Shown piece after piece: positions 11,306 through 21,883 of a DNA stretch of 64,000 nt (its first letter is position 1; the number at the start of each line of letters is the position of its first letter). A model generated the notes under the pieces. That model was not told where the DNA came from, did no database searches, and saw nothing but the letters and a program-made list of their open reading frames with translations. The translations under genes and the position numbers were made by a program. Location: contig JANBVO010000008.1 in the NCBI GenBank assembly GCA_030052745.1, positions 496,001 through 560,000 on the forward strand, read 5' to 3'. The stretch is from Pleurostoma richardsiae. Taxonomy: Eukaryota > Ascomycota > Sordariomycetes > Calosphaeriales > Pleurostomataceae.

Positions 11306-13279
11306 CTATCCAAAGCACAATTTCTTCTGCCTCGGATCAGGAGTCAGTCCATGCTTGCCTCTCTTCCTCTCAGCCTGTCCCCCTTTCGCTCGTCTCGTCG
11401 TCTCTGGCGTTGCCCCTTGAGAAACCGGTGCTTCTTTCTCCATCTGGACCGTGTCTCTGATTGTCTGCCTCGAGAGGCAGAGGTCGATGTGCTCGTTGAA
11501 TTGCCTCTCATCGGCAGCCTGTGGTCGTCCGCAGATGGGACACTCCCACCATTCCTCTGGCGGAGAAGTCTTGGCCTCCTTCGGGTTTGGCAGGATTTCC
11601 TTGCCATGTCTCCGATACGGACTGGTTTCCTCGCTTGCCTTTCCCTCGCCGCCGATGTCAATGTCATAACCATCCATCTCATCTTCGGGCCACCGTTCCC
11701 ATTGCTCTTCGCCGTCAGTGCTCTCGTCTGCCTTCCTCTTCCCGGTGCTCGCGACACCTCCCTGGTCCGAGTCCGCAGATTCCGCACGCCTGGGCTTCAG
11801 CCCGAAAAAGGCCAGCGTATCTGGTTTCTTAGTGCTGACTAGATGTGTGCACCGCAGACCCATCAGTCTGAGTTTCATGCCGGGTATTTCCTGCTCCAGC
11901 TTTGAGAGTATGGGGAGGGCGAAGTTGTATAAGTCGTCCGCGAGACAAATCGCTTTCGGCGTGACAACCTGTCTTGTCAAGACCTCAAAGGTGTGCAGCT
12001 TCACCTTCAAGCACAGGGTCCTCCCTTTGCACTTCGCTCGTCGCATATCCTTCTCCAGCTCTTCAGCTGTCCACCTCAGTTTCTCCCGCAGCTTCATCGG
12101 ATCCGACATTTCACCGAAGGTGCTCTCTGTCCCCACACTCTTACGCTCGTATTCCTCCGCAGGTTGCACGTTCGTCCGGCCGAGACCCAGGTAGCAATGT
12201 ATCAGAAACTCATACGCCTTATCCCCAAACAGCTGACTCAGGAAGTATCGTTGTGGATAGATATCTCCACATTTATCAATCCCCACGGCAGCCAACTCTC
12301 GCTCAAGAACTCTCCCTACGCCATTCACTTTCCGGCAGGGCAAGTCGCGCATAAAGCCCATGATAGCAATACGGTCATTCGGCAGTACGAACTGGCCATT
12401 CGGCTTGTTCATGTTAGAGCATATCTTGGCCAGCTTCGCATTGGCCGCTATGCCGGCCGATACCGTGATATTTGCCTTCTCGTGAACCTCCCGGCGCATC
12501 TGCGCGATAGCATCCTCTGGCGACATGTCATGTGAGGCACAGTACTCGGTGATGTTTAGGTATGCCTCGTCAATGCTAGCGCTCTCGAAGCGAGGATCGT
12601 ATTGGGCGAGGACTTCACGGACTTCACTGGCCTTTGCGATGTATTTGTCGAAGTTGAGCGGTAGTAGCACCAAGTCTGGGCACAGCTTCTTGGCGACAAA
12701 GCCGGCCATGCCGGAGCGGCATCCGAAGCGGCGGGCAACATAGTTGCATGTCGTGAGAACGCCACCGCCAACGGCAAACGGAATGTCTCGCAGTTCAGGC
12801 CGATCAAGAAGCTCGACAGCGGCGTAGAAGGCATCGCAGTCGACATGGACAATGTACTGGGAGAGGTCGCGGGAAAGCTCGAGCTGGGCGATGAGTGTGT
12901 CAGCCTGGCGAAGCTCGCGGGAGAGGTCGAGTTGCTCGAGGCGGCGCTTCTTTGTGAGGATCTGGCTGATCTTGTCGGTAAGGATCTTGTCTCTAGCTTC
13001 TTCACGGTTGAAGAATTTGGAGCCTTTGGAGGCATTGTAAATGATCTCCGAGACCTGGAGGGATAAGCGTTTGGCAAAAGTGGCAGAAACTTGTTTGAAG
13101 TAGATGATACACACCTTTCTCTGGTCGACGGAGTCCTGGCCAGCCTTTGTCAGAGAAGGGCCCAGAAGGGAGTACTTCAGAGACGCATGCTGGGAGGGTG
13201 GCCCAGCATCGGCCGGCTTCTCGTCCGTAGCAGCCTCGATCTGATCCGGCGGGGGATCAGAAGGTTCTACGCTTGTCAT
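11306..13279 (-). CDS. DNA polymerase kappa (Y-family translesion polymerase)
   Basis: Error-prone polymerase that bypasses minor-groove DNA lesions. The open frame is 657 codons, but bases 13114-13055 are almost surely a 60-nt intron with no stop and a length divisible by three (GTGTGT to CTCCAG). Removing it joins KAGQDSVDQRK to VSEIIYNASKGSKFF, the continuous conserved N-clasp of the kappa family, and leaves 637 residues. The palm holds the catalytic acids in YIVHVDCDAFYAAVE (Asp127, Asp129 spliced) and SASIDEAY (Asp217, Glu218). Thumb, finger and little-finger blocks follow, then a C2HC ubiquitin-binding zinc finger (CPIC...HIDLC). The extreme C-terminus QKKLCFG is only weakly PIP-box-like. 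Confidence 0.95.
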   Translation of the reverse strand: MTSVEPSDPPPDQIEAATDEKPADAGPPSQHASLKYSLLGPSLTKAGQDSVDQRKVCIIYFKQVSATFAKRLSLQVSEIIYNASKGSKFFNREEARDKILTDKISQILTKKRRLEQLDLSRELRQADTLIAQLELSRDLSQYIVHVDCDAFYAAVELLDRPELRDIPFAVGGGVLTTCNYVARRFGCRSGMAGFVAKKLCPDLVLLPLNFDKYIAKASEVREVLAQYDPRFESASIDEAYLNITEYCASHDMSPEDAIAQMRREVHEKANITVSAGIAANAKLAKICSNMNKPNGQFVLPNDRIAIMGFMRDLPCRKVNGVGRVLERELAAVGIDKCGDIYPQRYFLSQLFGDKAYEFLIHCYLGLGRTNVQPAEEYERKSVGTESTFGEMSDPMKLREKLRWTAEELEKDMRRAKCKGRTLCLKVKLHTFEVLTRQVVTPKAICLADDLYNFALPILSKLEQEIPGMKLRLMGLRCTHLVSTKKPDTLAFFGLKPRRAESADSDQGGVASTGKRKADESTDGEEQWERWPEDEMDGYDIDIGGEGKASEETSPYRRHGKEILPNPKEAKTSPPEEWWECPICGRPQAADERQFNEHIDLCLSRQTIRDTVQMEKEAPVSQGATPETTRRAKGGQAERKRGKHGLTPDPRQKKLCFG

Positions 13280-14783
13280 ATTGAAAAAGACATGATATAA
13301 GCCAAATGGATATTCCCAAAGGTGTTCTAAGAATGGCAGAACCAGTAGTTGTCATGTCATCGTCGGGTCGGTGATGCCGCAAAAATGTGACGCGTGGGAA
13401 GGCGGGGGTTACAAAACACGCCCAGCACACGAAGTCACGAGACCACGTTGTTAGCACTTATGCAACTAAGAGAACAGATGTAACTGCGCATGTGCAATTA
13501 TCGTCACACCTCTTCGTCCTTCAAGATAATCGTTGCCTGGTTTGCTTTCTACGGGCTGAAGATCTCCAATTGATTAAGGCCTCTCGTGCCCTGACGACGT
13601 GCTTCCAAGACGTATCAAGCTAGGTTTCCCTGGGATAGTTGCTGACGGTACGAAGACTGTCGGTGGTCGAATACTAGCACAAGAGCCGCTTCCGTTTAAA
13701 CAGTGACGATGATAACGCAACCCAAGATCAGGCTACAGTGCCAGGCTGGTGAATGGAACTATTACCGCACCGTAGATTGAGGATCCCTCAACGTAGAACG
13801 TGAATCTTCTCTCTGGTCGCGCTTATCCTGGCATGCTTCAAGTGACGTATGGAGATCGGGCTCGACGATCGGTTTTATCACTGGTGCTATTGGCTGCGAG
13901 CATTACCTCGGCTCGCCGTCCGAAGGAGATGTTATAGCTTTATAGGTGCCAGTAGCTGTAGTGCCTCTCCCCATCGGTTACCGCTCCTGATGCATGGCGC
14001 CAGACTCGGCAAGCCGACTTGGCCCGTTGCATGAGGCTCAGTGGAAAGGTCGCACGGCTTGTCCAACATACCACGGATCGAGGTCGACTCACACCCACTT
14101 ACAACGAACCCCCAGTGTGATGCAGGCTGTGAACGTACGGGCGCCATTTTCGATTTGGACAAGGTTGACGAGTGTGACCGGCTGCAGAAGCTGTAGCAGA
14201 GCTTGTTTGAGTATCTAGTTATTACAGCTGCCGGTCTAGTGAGCTTAGACGCCGTGTCGCAAGCACCATGACCTCCGCGGGGCTCGCCCTCTCTAAATGA
14301 TGGCTTTTGTCCTTGTCCGAACTCGAAACTCGAAACTCTCTCTGGGGCATGCCTGTTCCTGGAAAACCCGGCAGGCTCAGTCAGTAATGGAGCGAACGGG
14401 GTGTGAAACCTGCCGCTGCTCAGCAACATCACTGCATGACAGACTTTGGGAACTGCTAGAATCATTGATCGAGCATCCTGTTTCCTAACCCATGTATGGA
14501 AGAGAAAACATGACAACATCGTCCTTGCGTTGCCCCTCCCTATGTACATCCACATGAGATGAGCCATGTCGTTAACTGAACCGGCATCACACCTGGCCGC
14601 GTTTGCAGGAGCAAAAAGATATCCACATCAGGCCAATGCGAAGGAGGATGAAGAGGAGACGCGAAAGATCCACGCCACGTCCGCACATGTACAGTGAAAG
14701 ATAGAAAGGGGCAAATAATAAGAAGGGAGGGTATCCTAACGCCGGCTCAATCAAGAGGCACCCCCATCTCGGCACGGTCAAGG
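13280..14783. other. Intergenic, Pol kappa promoter to TUM1 3' end
   Basis: A 211-codon minus-strand open frame (14567-13932) has no domain, odd composition and no splice logic. I treat the stretch as non-coding. Confidence 0.55.
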
Positions 14784-15894
14784 CTATGACTCAACCTTCC
14801 GGATCAGAGAATCCGAGGGACGAACCCGCTGCGCCCACTCGCTGTTGTTCTCGTCAGTGGATCCACTTGAAGAAAACCCGATAAGGTGTGACTTACGTCC
14901 AGCTACCATCGTAGACCTTCCTGGCTTCTGGAGATCCGTACTGCGCCTCCTCCAGAGCGGTCTCGATGACGCATGCAGTCACTCCGGTGCCGCAGCTTGA
15001 GATAATTGGCTTCTCTGGATCGACTCCCTTCTCCTGGAAGACCTTCTTCAGCTGCTCAGCGGGCAGGAAGGCCTTGGTGTTGGGGTCGAGGACGGTGTCG
15101 AAGGGGATGTTTATGGAGCCAGGGATGTGGCCAGAGGACAGACCCGGCCGAGGCTCGGGGGCAGTACCCGCCCATCGACCAGCCGGTCTCGCGTCGAGAA
15201 TCTGCACGCCCTCGGCGCCCTCCTTGTTGTAGTCCATTGCAACCTCGCGCACCTGCTCGAAGTCGGCAACCTTGTCGGCGTCCATCTCAGGGATGGGATA
15301 TGGGTGGCACTCGACGGTGTAGACCTCTCCGCTCTCAGTGGGGTGGCCCTCGTCAACCCAAAGGCGAAAGTTGTTGAGGATGTGGACCTTGGGATGGCCG
15401 AAGACCTTGAGCGTCCAGCCAACACGAGGAGCGCTGAAGATGCCGAGCTCCTTGGTATCGTAGACGACGACGGTGTCCTCACGGCGAATGCCTAGCTCGC
15501 TCATGGCAGCGGCGAAGTCTTTAGGTGAGGGCAACATGTGCGGATAAGGGCTTCGCTTGTCGATGGCCTTGTCGAGGTCGAAGAACCGGGCTTTCGGTAT
15601 CCGCTTCTCGCGGAAGACCTGAATGCCGGTGCGGCCCTCTGGATCATTGGGGAGGAACCACGCCGCACAGAGGGGAATAATACGGGGTTCGGGGCTAATA
15701 GACGAGGGAGGGCTCTTCTTGAGAGCCTCGGCGAGCTCCTTGGGCGTGATGAGATAGGAGGAGAAGGAGCGGCGCGGAGCGGCGGAGGAGACGGCGAAGA
15801 AAGTCTGGAATGCGGAGGAGCGGAGGAACGGTCGCGAGGAGCTCGACCGAGGAAGAGATGCTCTCGAGCAGCGGAAAACAAAGAAGGTGGACAT
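14784..15894 (-). CDS. Mitochondrial thiosulfate / 3-mercaptopyruvate sulfurtransferase
   Basis: Transfers sulfane sulfur from thiosulfate or mercaptopyruvate; the yeast relative is Tum1, which feeds tRNA thiolation. The true start is the ATG at 15894; the frame further upstream opens only with TTG. An Arg/Ser-rich N-terminus predicts mitochondrial import. Two rhodanese domains follow: an inactive-looking first (CAAWFLPND...) and a second carrying the active-site Cys301 in CGTGVTAC, closer to the mercaptopyruvate loop (CGSGVT) than to classical rhodanese CRKGVT. The frame runs to 14897, then a 55-nt intron (14896-14842, GTAAGT to ACAG) leads in phase to a last exon 14841-14784 that supplies TEWAQRV, completing the usual GSW-EW ending. 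Total 351 residues. It is divergent from APC11. Confidence 0.93.
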
Positions 15895-16635
15895 GACGGA
15901 AGCGCAGTTGCTGCTCAATTAGAACTCCTGTTCATGTGGGATTTAATTGTCAGGTCGGGGTGATCGGCTCGAGATAAGCAGAGTTGCCAACGGTCGTGCC
16001 GGGCCCATGCAACAGTGGGACCGTCTTTGCTCGGCGATGCGAAAGCGGACCCCAGGAGCTCTCCGGGTATCCGGTCCCCACTCAAGTTGTTCTCCGGTTT
16101 CGAAGCAATACAGCCCTAAGGTCGAGGAACAGCAGAAAGCTGATTGCAAGAGAAGCTTCCTGAGAGCTACGGCAAAATTGAGGCCCGCGGAGCTGTGATG
16201 CGGGGTTTCTTAGCTTCTTAGCTCTCGCGGGAGGTGGACAAACAAAGAAAGAAGAGGTGAGGTGAGGTGAGGTGAGGTTACCGAAGGCCCAAGTAGCTTG
16301 TGAGCGAGCTGGCTGGCTGGCTGGGGAAGGGCGGGTGAAGGCGGGAAAGAAAGGCGCGCGAAAAGCACCTAAGTAAGGAGCTTGGGCCACCACCTCGTGA
16401 AAATCGTCACTGCAATCCAATCAACGCGTCTCATGGAGCGTCTAACTCAGTTGTGGTAGTGCACAACACCCACTGCCGTCACTGCGTGCTTTTGTGTACG
16501 GGAGGACGAACAGGGCATGTGATTGCAGCGCATTGCCAGTCATATCACGTCTGATACTCCCAACAAGCCGTTGGGAAGAACGACAGGAAGGTCCGCTACA
16601 CAGGCAGGACTGGTCTGCCGCGTACGTCTCCATCC
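15895..16635. other. Divergent intergenic region, TUM1-like / APC11
   Basis: No gene. It contains four tandem GGTGA units (16256-16275) and a GGCT microsatellite (about 16308-16324), both likely polymorphic. Confidence 0.6.
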
Positions 16636-17149
16636 ATGAAGGTCAAGATAAAGTCCTGGAACGCCGTCGCGACATGGAGGTGGGACCTTCCCGAGGACGA
16701 TGTCTGCGGCATCTGCCAGGCCGCCTACGACGGAACCTGTCCTACGTGCAAATACCCCGGGGACGAATGCCCTCTATGTGCGTCCTCTTCCATCGTCCTC
16801 TCTGTTGGACCATCGGGTCCTCCAAGGTCGTAGCATTGTACTGACCGTCGATCGACAGTGTCGGGCAAGTGTGGACACAACTTCCACATGGTCAGCAGGC
16901 ATCCCTCCCTTGTCACTGAGGGACACCTGTCTCCCTGTGTACCGCAGGCTCTAACAGTAAGCAGCACTGCATATTAGAATGGATTAAACAAGACTCGGCA
17001 AAAGGGCAATGCCCCATGTGTCGGCAACGTGAGTCCCTTGCAGCTAGCCCTCTGAGTAGGAGTCGGAGTGTACAGTCACTGACCAAGGAACAGCATTCGA
17101 GTGGAACGAAGTCCCATCCACCGCAACACCTCAACGCCAGGAGCACTGA
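16636..17149 (+). CDS. apc11: Anaphase-promoting complex subunit 11 (RING-H2)
   Basis: Catalytic RING subunit of the APC/C ubiquitin ligase that drives mitotic exit. Four exons join in phase: 16636-16777, 16859-16890, 16965-17028 and 17094-17149, giving 97 residues, close to the family's usual 85-100. The N-terminus MKVKIKSWNAVATWRWD is nearly invariant. Zinc ligands follow in order: CGIC, CPTC, the KCGHNFHMHC His/Cys pair across exons 2-3, and CPMCRQ, with FEWNE closing the family signature. The first intron has a GTGCGT donor and the second an unusual GTCAGC donor, while the third is canonical GTGAGT. Because every join rebuilds conserved sequence, I trust the structure despite the weak second donor. 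Confidence 0.95.
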
Positions 17150-17954
17150 TGGCCTGCGTTTGCTGCGAGTCTTCCCCTTGGGTGACTTGGCACGAAATTC
17201 ACGAGCTAGCAGCTGTGGGAAGCCGTTATGCACGCGTGATGTAGATGGATGTGTAGTTCTGGTGTGTAACGGTATGGGACGGTTTGGAGCAGATCACTCG
17301 GGCTGGAGTTTACGGCTGCACTGATGATACCCCTCAGCCAAGGCTACGTTTCTCTAGGAAACTCTGTATATCTTTCGAAGAGCAATTCATGGCAGCGTTG
17401 CCCATGTCATCATCACAGGAACATCGCTTCGGCTCGAGGTCCTCAATTCGGCCCTTGTGCGGTAACGGCTTCTTCGTGCTTCTCTGCTCCTGGCGATCAC
17501 ACGAGCGACATGATCTCTTATAGGAACAACTCAGAAGAAGTATAAGTGGCTCATCGCCCAAAAACTCAAGGTATCTGCCCGCTCGTGGTCTCGACATCGG
17601 GGTGCTCGTTTAATGGTATGTACATATGCAGGAACACACACACACACCAAACCGCATGTGTACTCACGTGCTGATAATGCACGATAAGATAAGATAAAAG
17701 TAGATCAACTGACGCATCTTCCTTGTCAGTCAATCTTCCTCACCATCTGACTGGCAGCCTTGCCATTATGCGCCTGGAGCCGAGGGTGACGATATCTCAA
17801 CATAAATCCCATTGCGCCCATCATAAGTCGTCTCTCCTCCCTCCGTCAACTGGATCAATATGCTAGACCGCTTCTCCCCTATTCTTCAAACCCGCTCAGC
17901 GACCGCAACTCCTGCCTTTCCAACGCTCCCATCCTCGCTCTTCCCGCGGCAGTC
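17150..17954. other. Intergenic after APC11
   Basis: No gene recognised. It has a short CA repeat near 17634-17646 and a pyrimidine-rich leader just before the next gene's ATG. Confidence 0.55.
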
Positions 17955-18947
17955 ATGACGGACCCCGAAGCCACGGAGCGGCCCGGCTCCTCATCATCGA
18001 AACAGGGCGCCAACATCACGACCGAGTCGCGCCGCCGGTCCTCTTCCCGTTCACCTCTCCCCTCCCCCGAGGAACAACGTCAGCAGCAACCGGAACCACT
18101 GCAACTGCCGCCCTTCCAGCCGCTCTTCACCCTCGTAACCGACACGACAACCCGCGCGACCCACCACCCTCAGGTTCGCTATATCTTCTCCGACGACGAC
18201 CCCGACCTGCTCACCTCCGCCCTCGCCCACCACCACAGCAGTCTTGCCTTCCCCGACCGTCCGAGCTCCCCTTCCGCGCTCGATGCCAGCGCATCGAGCT
18301 TTCCCGGCGCCGCGGCCGCGAGAAACCCCCGACTGCCGCCACCTGACCGGGCCGTCGTACTGGACCTGGTCACGGCAGAGGATGGGAGCGGCACCGGCTA
18401 CGACGTCGCCTGGGCGAGTTCGCTCACTTCCGACTGGGCCGTGACGGCGGCGCGCGTGCTGCCCATGGCGGGGGACGAGAGCGGCGCCACAGGGACCTCG
18501 AAAGATGACGAAGGCGAGGGCGCTGTGGACAATGTGGGGAGGAGGCTCATGCTGCAGATCGAAGGCGTCTCGGTCGAAGAGGGCAGCTCCGGCTCCCCCG
18601 CGCGGTCGACGCTGGGAGGAGCAGCAGGAGGTGTGCGATTGGGAGGGGGAAAGACACCGTCGCCTGGAACGGAAGCGGGGGACATGCAGCTGTCTGGTGC
18701 GGGAAGCTCGAGGGACAACAGCGGCGGAGGCAGGCATGGGCAGGGCGCGGAGGAGGACTACGGCACTCTGATCGAGGAGTTTGAGAAGAGGTTGGGCGTG
18801 CTGAAGAAGGTGGTGGACGCGGGAGAAGAGCGGCAGCGGAAGATGGCTGCGGCTGACGAGCTGGACGGTCAACCGCAGGTAGAGGTTGAAGGAGACGTCC
18901 AGAAAGAAGACGAGGATGATACGGCCCGGGGGGAAGAGGAGAAGTGA
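17955..18947 (+). CDS. Conserved fungal protein of unknown function (IFSDDDPD motif)
   Basis: An intronless 330-residue frame from an ATG at 17955. The N-terminus is disordered and Ser/Gln/Pro-rich. A compact middle begins LFTLVTDTTTRATHHPQVRYIFSDDDPDLL, continues with VVLDLVTAEDGSGTGYDVAWASSLTSDWAV and includes LMLQIEGV, with a charged, possibly coiled-coil segment near 275-295 (EDYGTLIEEFEKRLGVLKKVV). From memory this layout recurs in uncharacterised Sordariomycete proteins; I know no function. Strong GC-rich codon use matches neighbouring genes. The antisense frame (19013-18051) is a shadow produced by GC bias. The acidic tail EDEDDTARGEEEK ends the protein. No membrane segment or signal peptide is seen. 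Confidence 0.8.
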   Translation: MTDPEATERPGSSSSKQGANITTESRRRSSSRSPLPSPEEQRQQQPEPLQLPPFQPLFTLVTDTTTRATHHPQVRYIFSDDDPDLLTSALAHHHSSLAFPDRPSSPSALDASASSFPGAAAARNPRLPPPDRAVVLDLVTAEDGSGTGYDVAWASSLTSDWAVTAARVLPMAGDESGATGTSKDDEGEGAVDNVGRRLMLQIEGVSVEEGSSGSPARSTLGGAAGGVRLGGGKTPSPGTEAGDMQLSGAGSSRDNSGGGRHGQGAEEDYGTLIEEFEKRLGVLKKVVDAGEERQRKMAAADELDGQPQVEVEGDVQKEDEDDTARGEEEK

Positions 18948-20022
18948 AGCATGGGATGCCGGCCGAGGTAAGTGTAATGGCCGGCGTGCTTGCACTATCT
19001 CCGCGAGGAACATCGCACACTACGGCCGTTTGGGGGCCTGCGGCACCAGCCAGACCGCAATACGTTTTGATGCTCGGCTTGAGCAGGGCAGTGGATCACA
19101 GCACACAAGCCCAAATGGGGTGTGCTTAGCCTGACAGGGCCCATGCGCGTTGGGACCTCTCAAAAAACATCGACAACCTTAGGTCGGACGGTAGGAGTGC
19201 CTCTTTTCAGACATCCAAATCCGCGACTTCAAGAACGAAACAGCTACAATGCCGAGAGCATTCACCTTAGTCGCGAGGTTCGATACCCTAGGATTCCTCA
19301 TTACTACATCGCGTTCTACTGGCATTTACGGATCTTTTTCAAACGTTAGCTAGGGGAGCCAGTCGGTCTATCTCTAGAGGGCACGGGACTCTCCATAGCT
19401 CAACTCAGTGAAATGTATTTACCATGACTCGACCGTCCGAGTTTCAAGGGATGGGATCTTTCCTCATAGCAGATCAAGTGAGCCGCTATGTCTCTCCTAG
19501 ATGTAGGAGAGATGAGTAGACATTCAGTCACGCTTCAAGAAGGGAAACAAGATATACATCAAACAGGGAAAGACACAGCTCAATTAAACTCCTAATATCT
19601 AAACTCCATGCAGACCTCCCCTTTGTGTCCCAGTTATAGTCCTCGCCGACGAGAAGACGCTAGCAAGCTGTTCGAGCAAGACACAAGGGACGACGCCATA
19701 ACCAGAAGGACCACCAGTACAAGAAGACAACGATCCCCTGCATTGGGGTACACATATTTCCCGTTCCTGTTTCGGCTCGTAGAACTGACGGCTTGGACGT
19801 ATAGTATAGAGGAAAGGAAGAAAGCAGAAGCGAGACGACTGGGGGGAAAGGGGAGGTCTGCAATGCCATGACCGAAAACCGATAGAAGAGCGAAAAAGGA
19901 AATCCAGCAGATGGATACGCGTCGCACCAGAAACCCTGTTTCCTAAAAAAGTTGGTGTTTATACAAGTTCGTAAAGCTCCTTCCGTACTCGGATATAGAT
20001 GAAACGTCCTCACGGACGAGGT
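18948..20022. other. Intergenic between convergent genes
   Basis: Lies between the 3' ends of the unknown protein and the syntaxin gene. Nothing coding is seen; it probably includes both 3' UTRs. Confidence 0.55.
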
Positions 20023-21883
20023 TTAGCTCGAGGATTTGCCCGGAATGACTGGTAGAGTGTAGACAAGCGTCGGGTCGTTCTCGACGTTCACAAACCGACG
20101 CTCCTTGGCCGCGGTAGTATCCTCTTCCGAGAAGGGCTTATCAATAACGACGTATCGCTTCTCGTTCGCCGGTGGCTCGTGGAATGCTGCTCCAGGGATG
20201 ATAAATCGTCCTGCTAGCCCCTTCCCGGCGATGCCCTTCAAGCTTCCGCCGCCCGCGAATCGGCTCAGAGGTGCAGTCTCCGAATCGTCATAGGGAACGC
20301 CGGGAATGACAATCTTCGACTGTGCATAGATGGCTGTGACAGGAGGCTCGCCGGCGAAGTCGACTCCGCGGATCTGGAGGGTATCGCGCTTCTTGTTGCT
20401 CGACCCCTGCTTGTTGACCATAATGTACACCACGACGACAATAACAATGACGACGATGATGCCGACTGTGAAAGAACTGTCAGCTCAAGGGTCCAAGGGC
20501 CGTGGATACTGAAAACTCACCGCAAATACCCAAGCAGATCCACTTCTTCTTCCGCGTCTTCCTTGCCGTCGTGACTGCGACAGCAATCTCCTCGTTGCCC
20601 TTGTCGAGGTTCTCTACGACTTCCTCGCCCTTCTGCTCGATGTTGGTGATCTGGACTTCCTGCTGGATGACCAGAGTGTCCATGTCCTGGAACAGCTGTG
20701 CGAGCTCAATCATCTGCTGCTCAATGCGCTGTAACGCGGCGTGGCGGTCCTGCACGGCATTAAGCACAGCGCGAGCCTGGCCCTGCCGGCTGCTCTGCAT
20801 CATAGCCTGCTGGAACACCTGGTTGCCCGCTCCCGTGACATCCTCGACCGCCGCGCGTACCTCGCTCTCGTCAGCATCAGGACGTACGATCCGGTATTGC
20901 CGCGCCATCTGATCCTGCGTCTTCTTGCGGAACGCAGACTCGACTTGCTGGTAGCTCTGAATTGCGTTCTTGAGCCGGCGGTCGATCCGGCCGACCTGCG
21001 GGGCGTTCTTGGGCTGGCGAGAGTCCGGTGACGACTTGACCTGGCGGACCCGGTCAGTGAGCTCACGGTACAAAGCCATGGTCTCGGAGGACTGGGCGTC
21101 GAGCTGCCGCGATGTCTGGGAGCCACCCGAGGCATCGGCATCGTTCAGCGACCGGTCTTGCAGCATGCGGAGTTGGTTGAGATTCTGCTCGATCCGGTCG
21201 ACGCCTTGGTCGATGCTCCGGCACTCGTTCAGGATGGCGTTAGGGTCGCCCTGGCCAAAAGAAGAGGCGTTCTGGGCGAGAGATGCCATCTCGACGTTGC
21301 TCCCTGTAGCAGACGACGCATTAGGTCCAACCCATGGATAGCTCGCAATGTTACCAGCGCCCAAAATTCCACCAAAGACTCACCACCATATTCGTCCCGG
21401 CCCATTGCTGGGCCCTGATTGTATCTGGCGGCACCTCCTCCTCCGGGACGCGGTCCCTGCCCGAATGCTCCCGGTGGAGGAGCTCTTGGGGGAGCTCCAT
21501 ATCCGCCGCTGCCTGCCTCCTCGCGGTCGTCGAAAGGGTTCTGTCTTCCTCCGTATCTGCAGAGCAAATGTCGTTAGCATTCACAGCCTGGACGGAGCCA
21601 TCGATCGTTTCGAGACAGTTGAAGCATCGGCGGTTCGTTGAGGTGCTCGGGGAGTGTGACTAACCCATACTGCTCCATTTCGTTAGTATTAAACTGCGTA
21701 AAACGTATAGAATGGGAGCTGTAAGCCAGTACAGCGCGAAGAAAACAAAGGGCGATGGACTGTTGGAGAGACACCAAGCTCGAGAGAGAGGAGAAGGCGG
21801 GAGAAAAGGGCTCTCGCGGCTGCGGGTCCGCTTGGCCAGCGTTGAAACGCAAGAAGGGTAGGGGTTGAAACACTCACACTCAT
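20023..21883 (-). CDS. Sso-type plasma-membrane syntaxin (Qa-SNARE) with long C-terminal tail
   Basis: Target-membrane SNARE for exocytosis. Exons: 21883-21878, a micro-exon 21669-21665, 21556-21384, 21303-20521 and 20465-20023, in phase, giving 469 residues. The N-terminus is a disordered Gly/Pro/Tyr-rich segment, then the Habc-type helices (DPNAILNECRSIDQG onward), the SNARE motif (AQLFQDMDTLVIQQEVQITNIEQ) and a membrane anchor at about 316-340 formed across the last intron (KKKWICLGIC joined to VGIIVVIVIVVVVYIMV). Unlike yeast Sso1/2, which stop soon after the anchor, this frame continues 128 residues with normal codon usage. The micro-exon could be 5 nt (acceptor CAG) or 8 nt (acceptor GAG, adding a Gln); both keep phase, and skipping it breaks the frame. 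Confidence 0.88.

Noticed and set aside
13932-14567. 211-codon minus-strand open frame
   Set aside because: No domain, no signal or splice context, and composition unlike neighbouring genes; probably chance.
18051-19013. 320-codon frame antisense to the IFSDDDPD protein
   Set aside because: GC-biased shadow of the sense gene; low-complexity Arg/Ser/Leu product.
19270-19300. T-arm-like GGTTCGATACC
   Set aside because: No cloverleaf can be drawn from the flanks.
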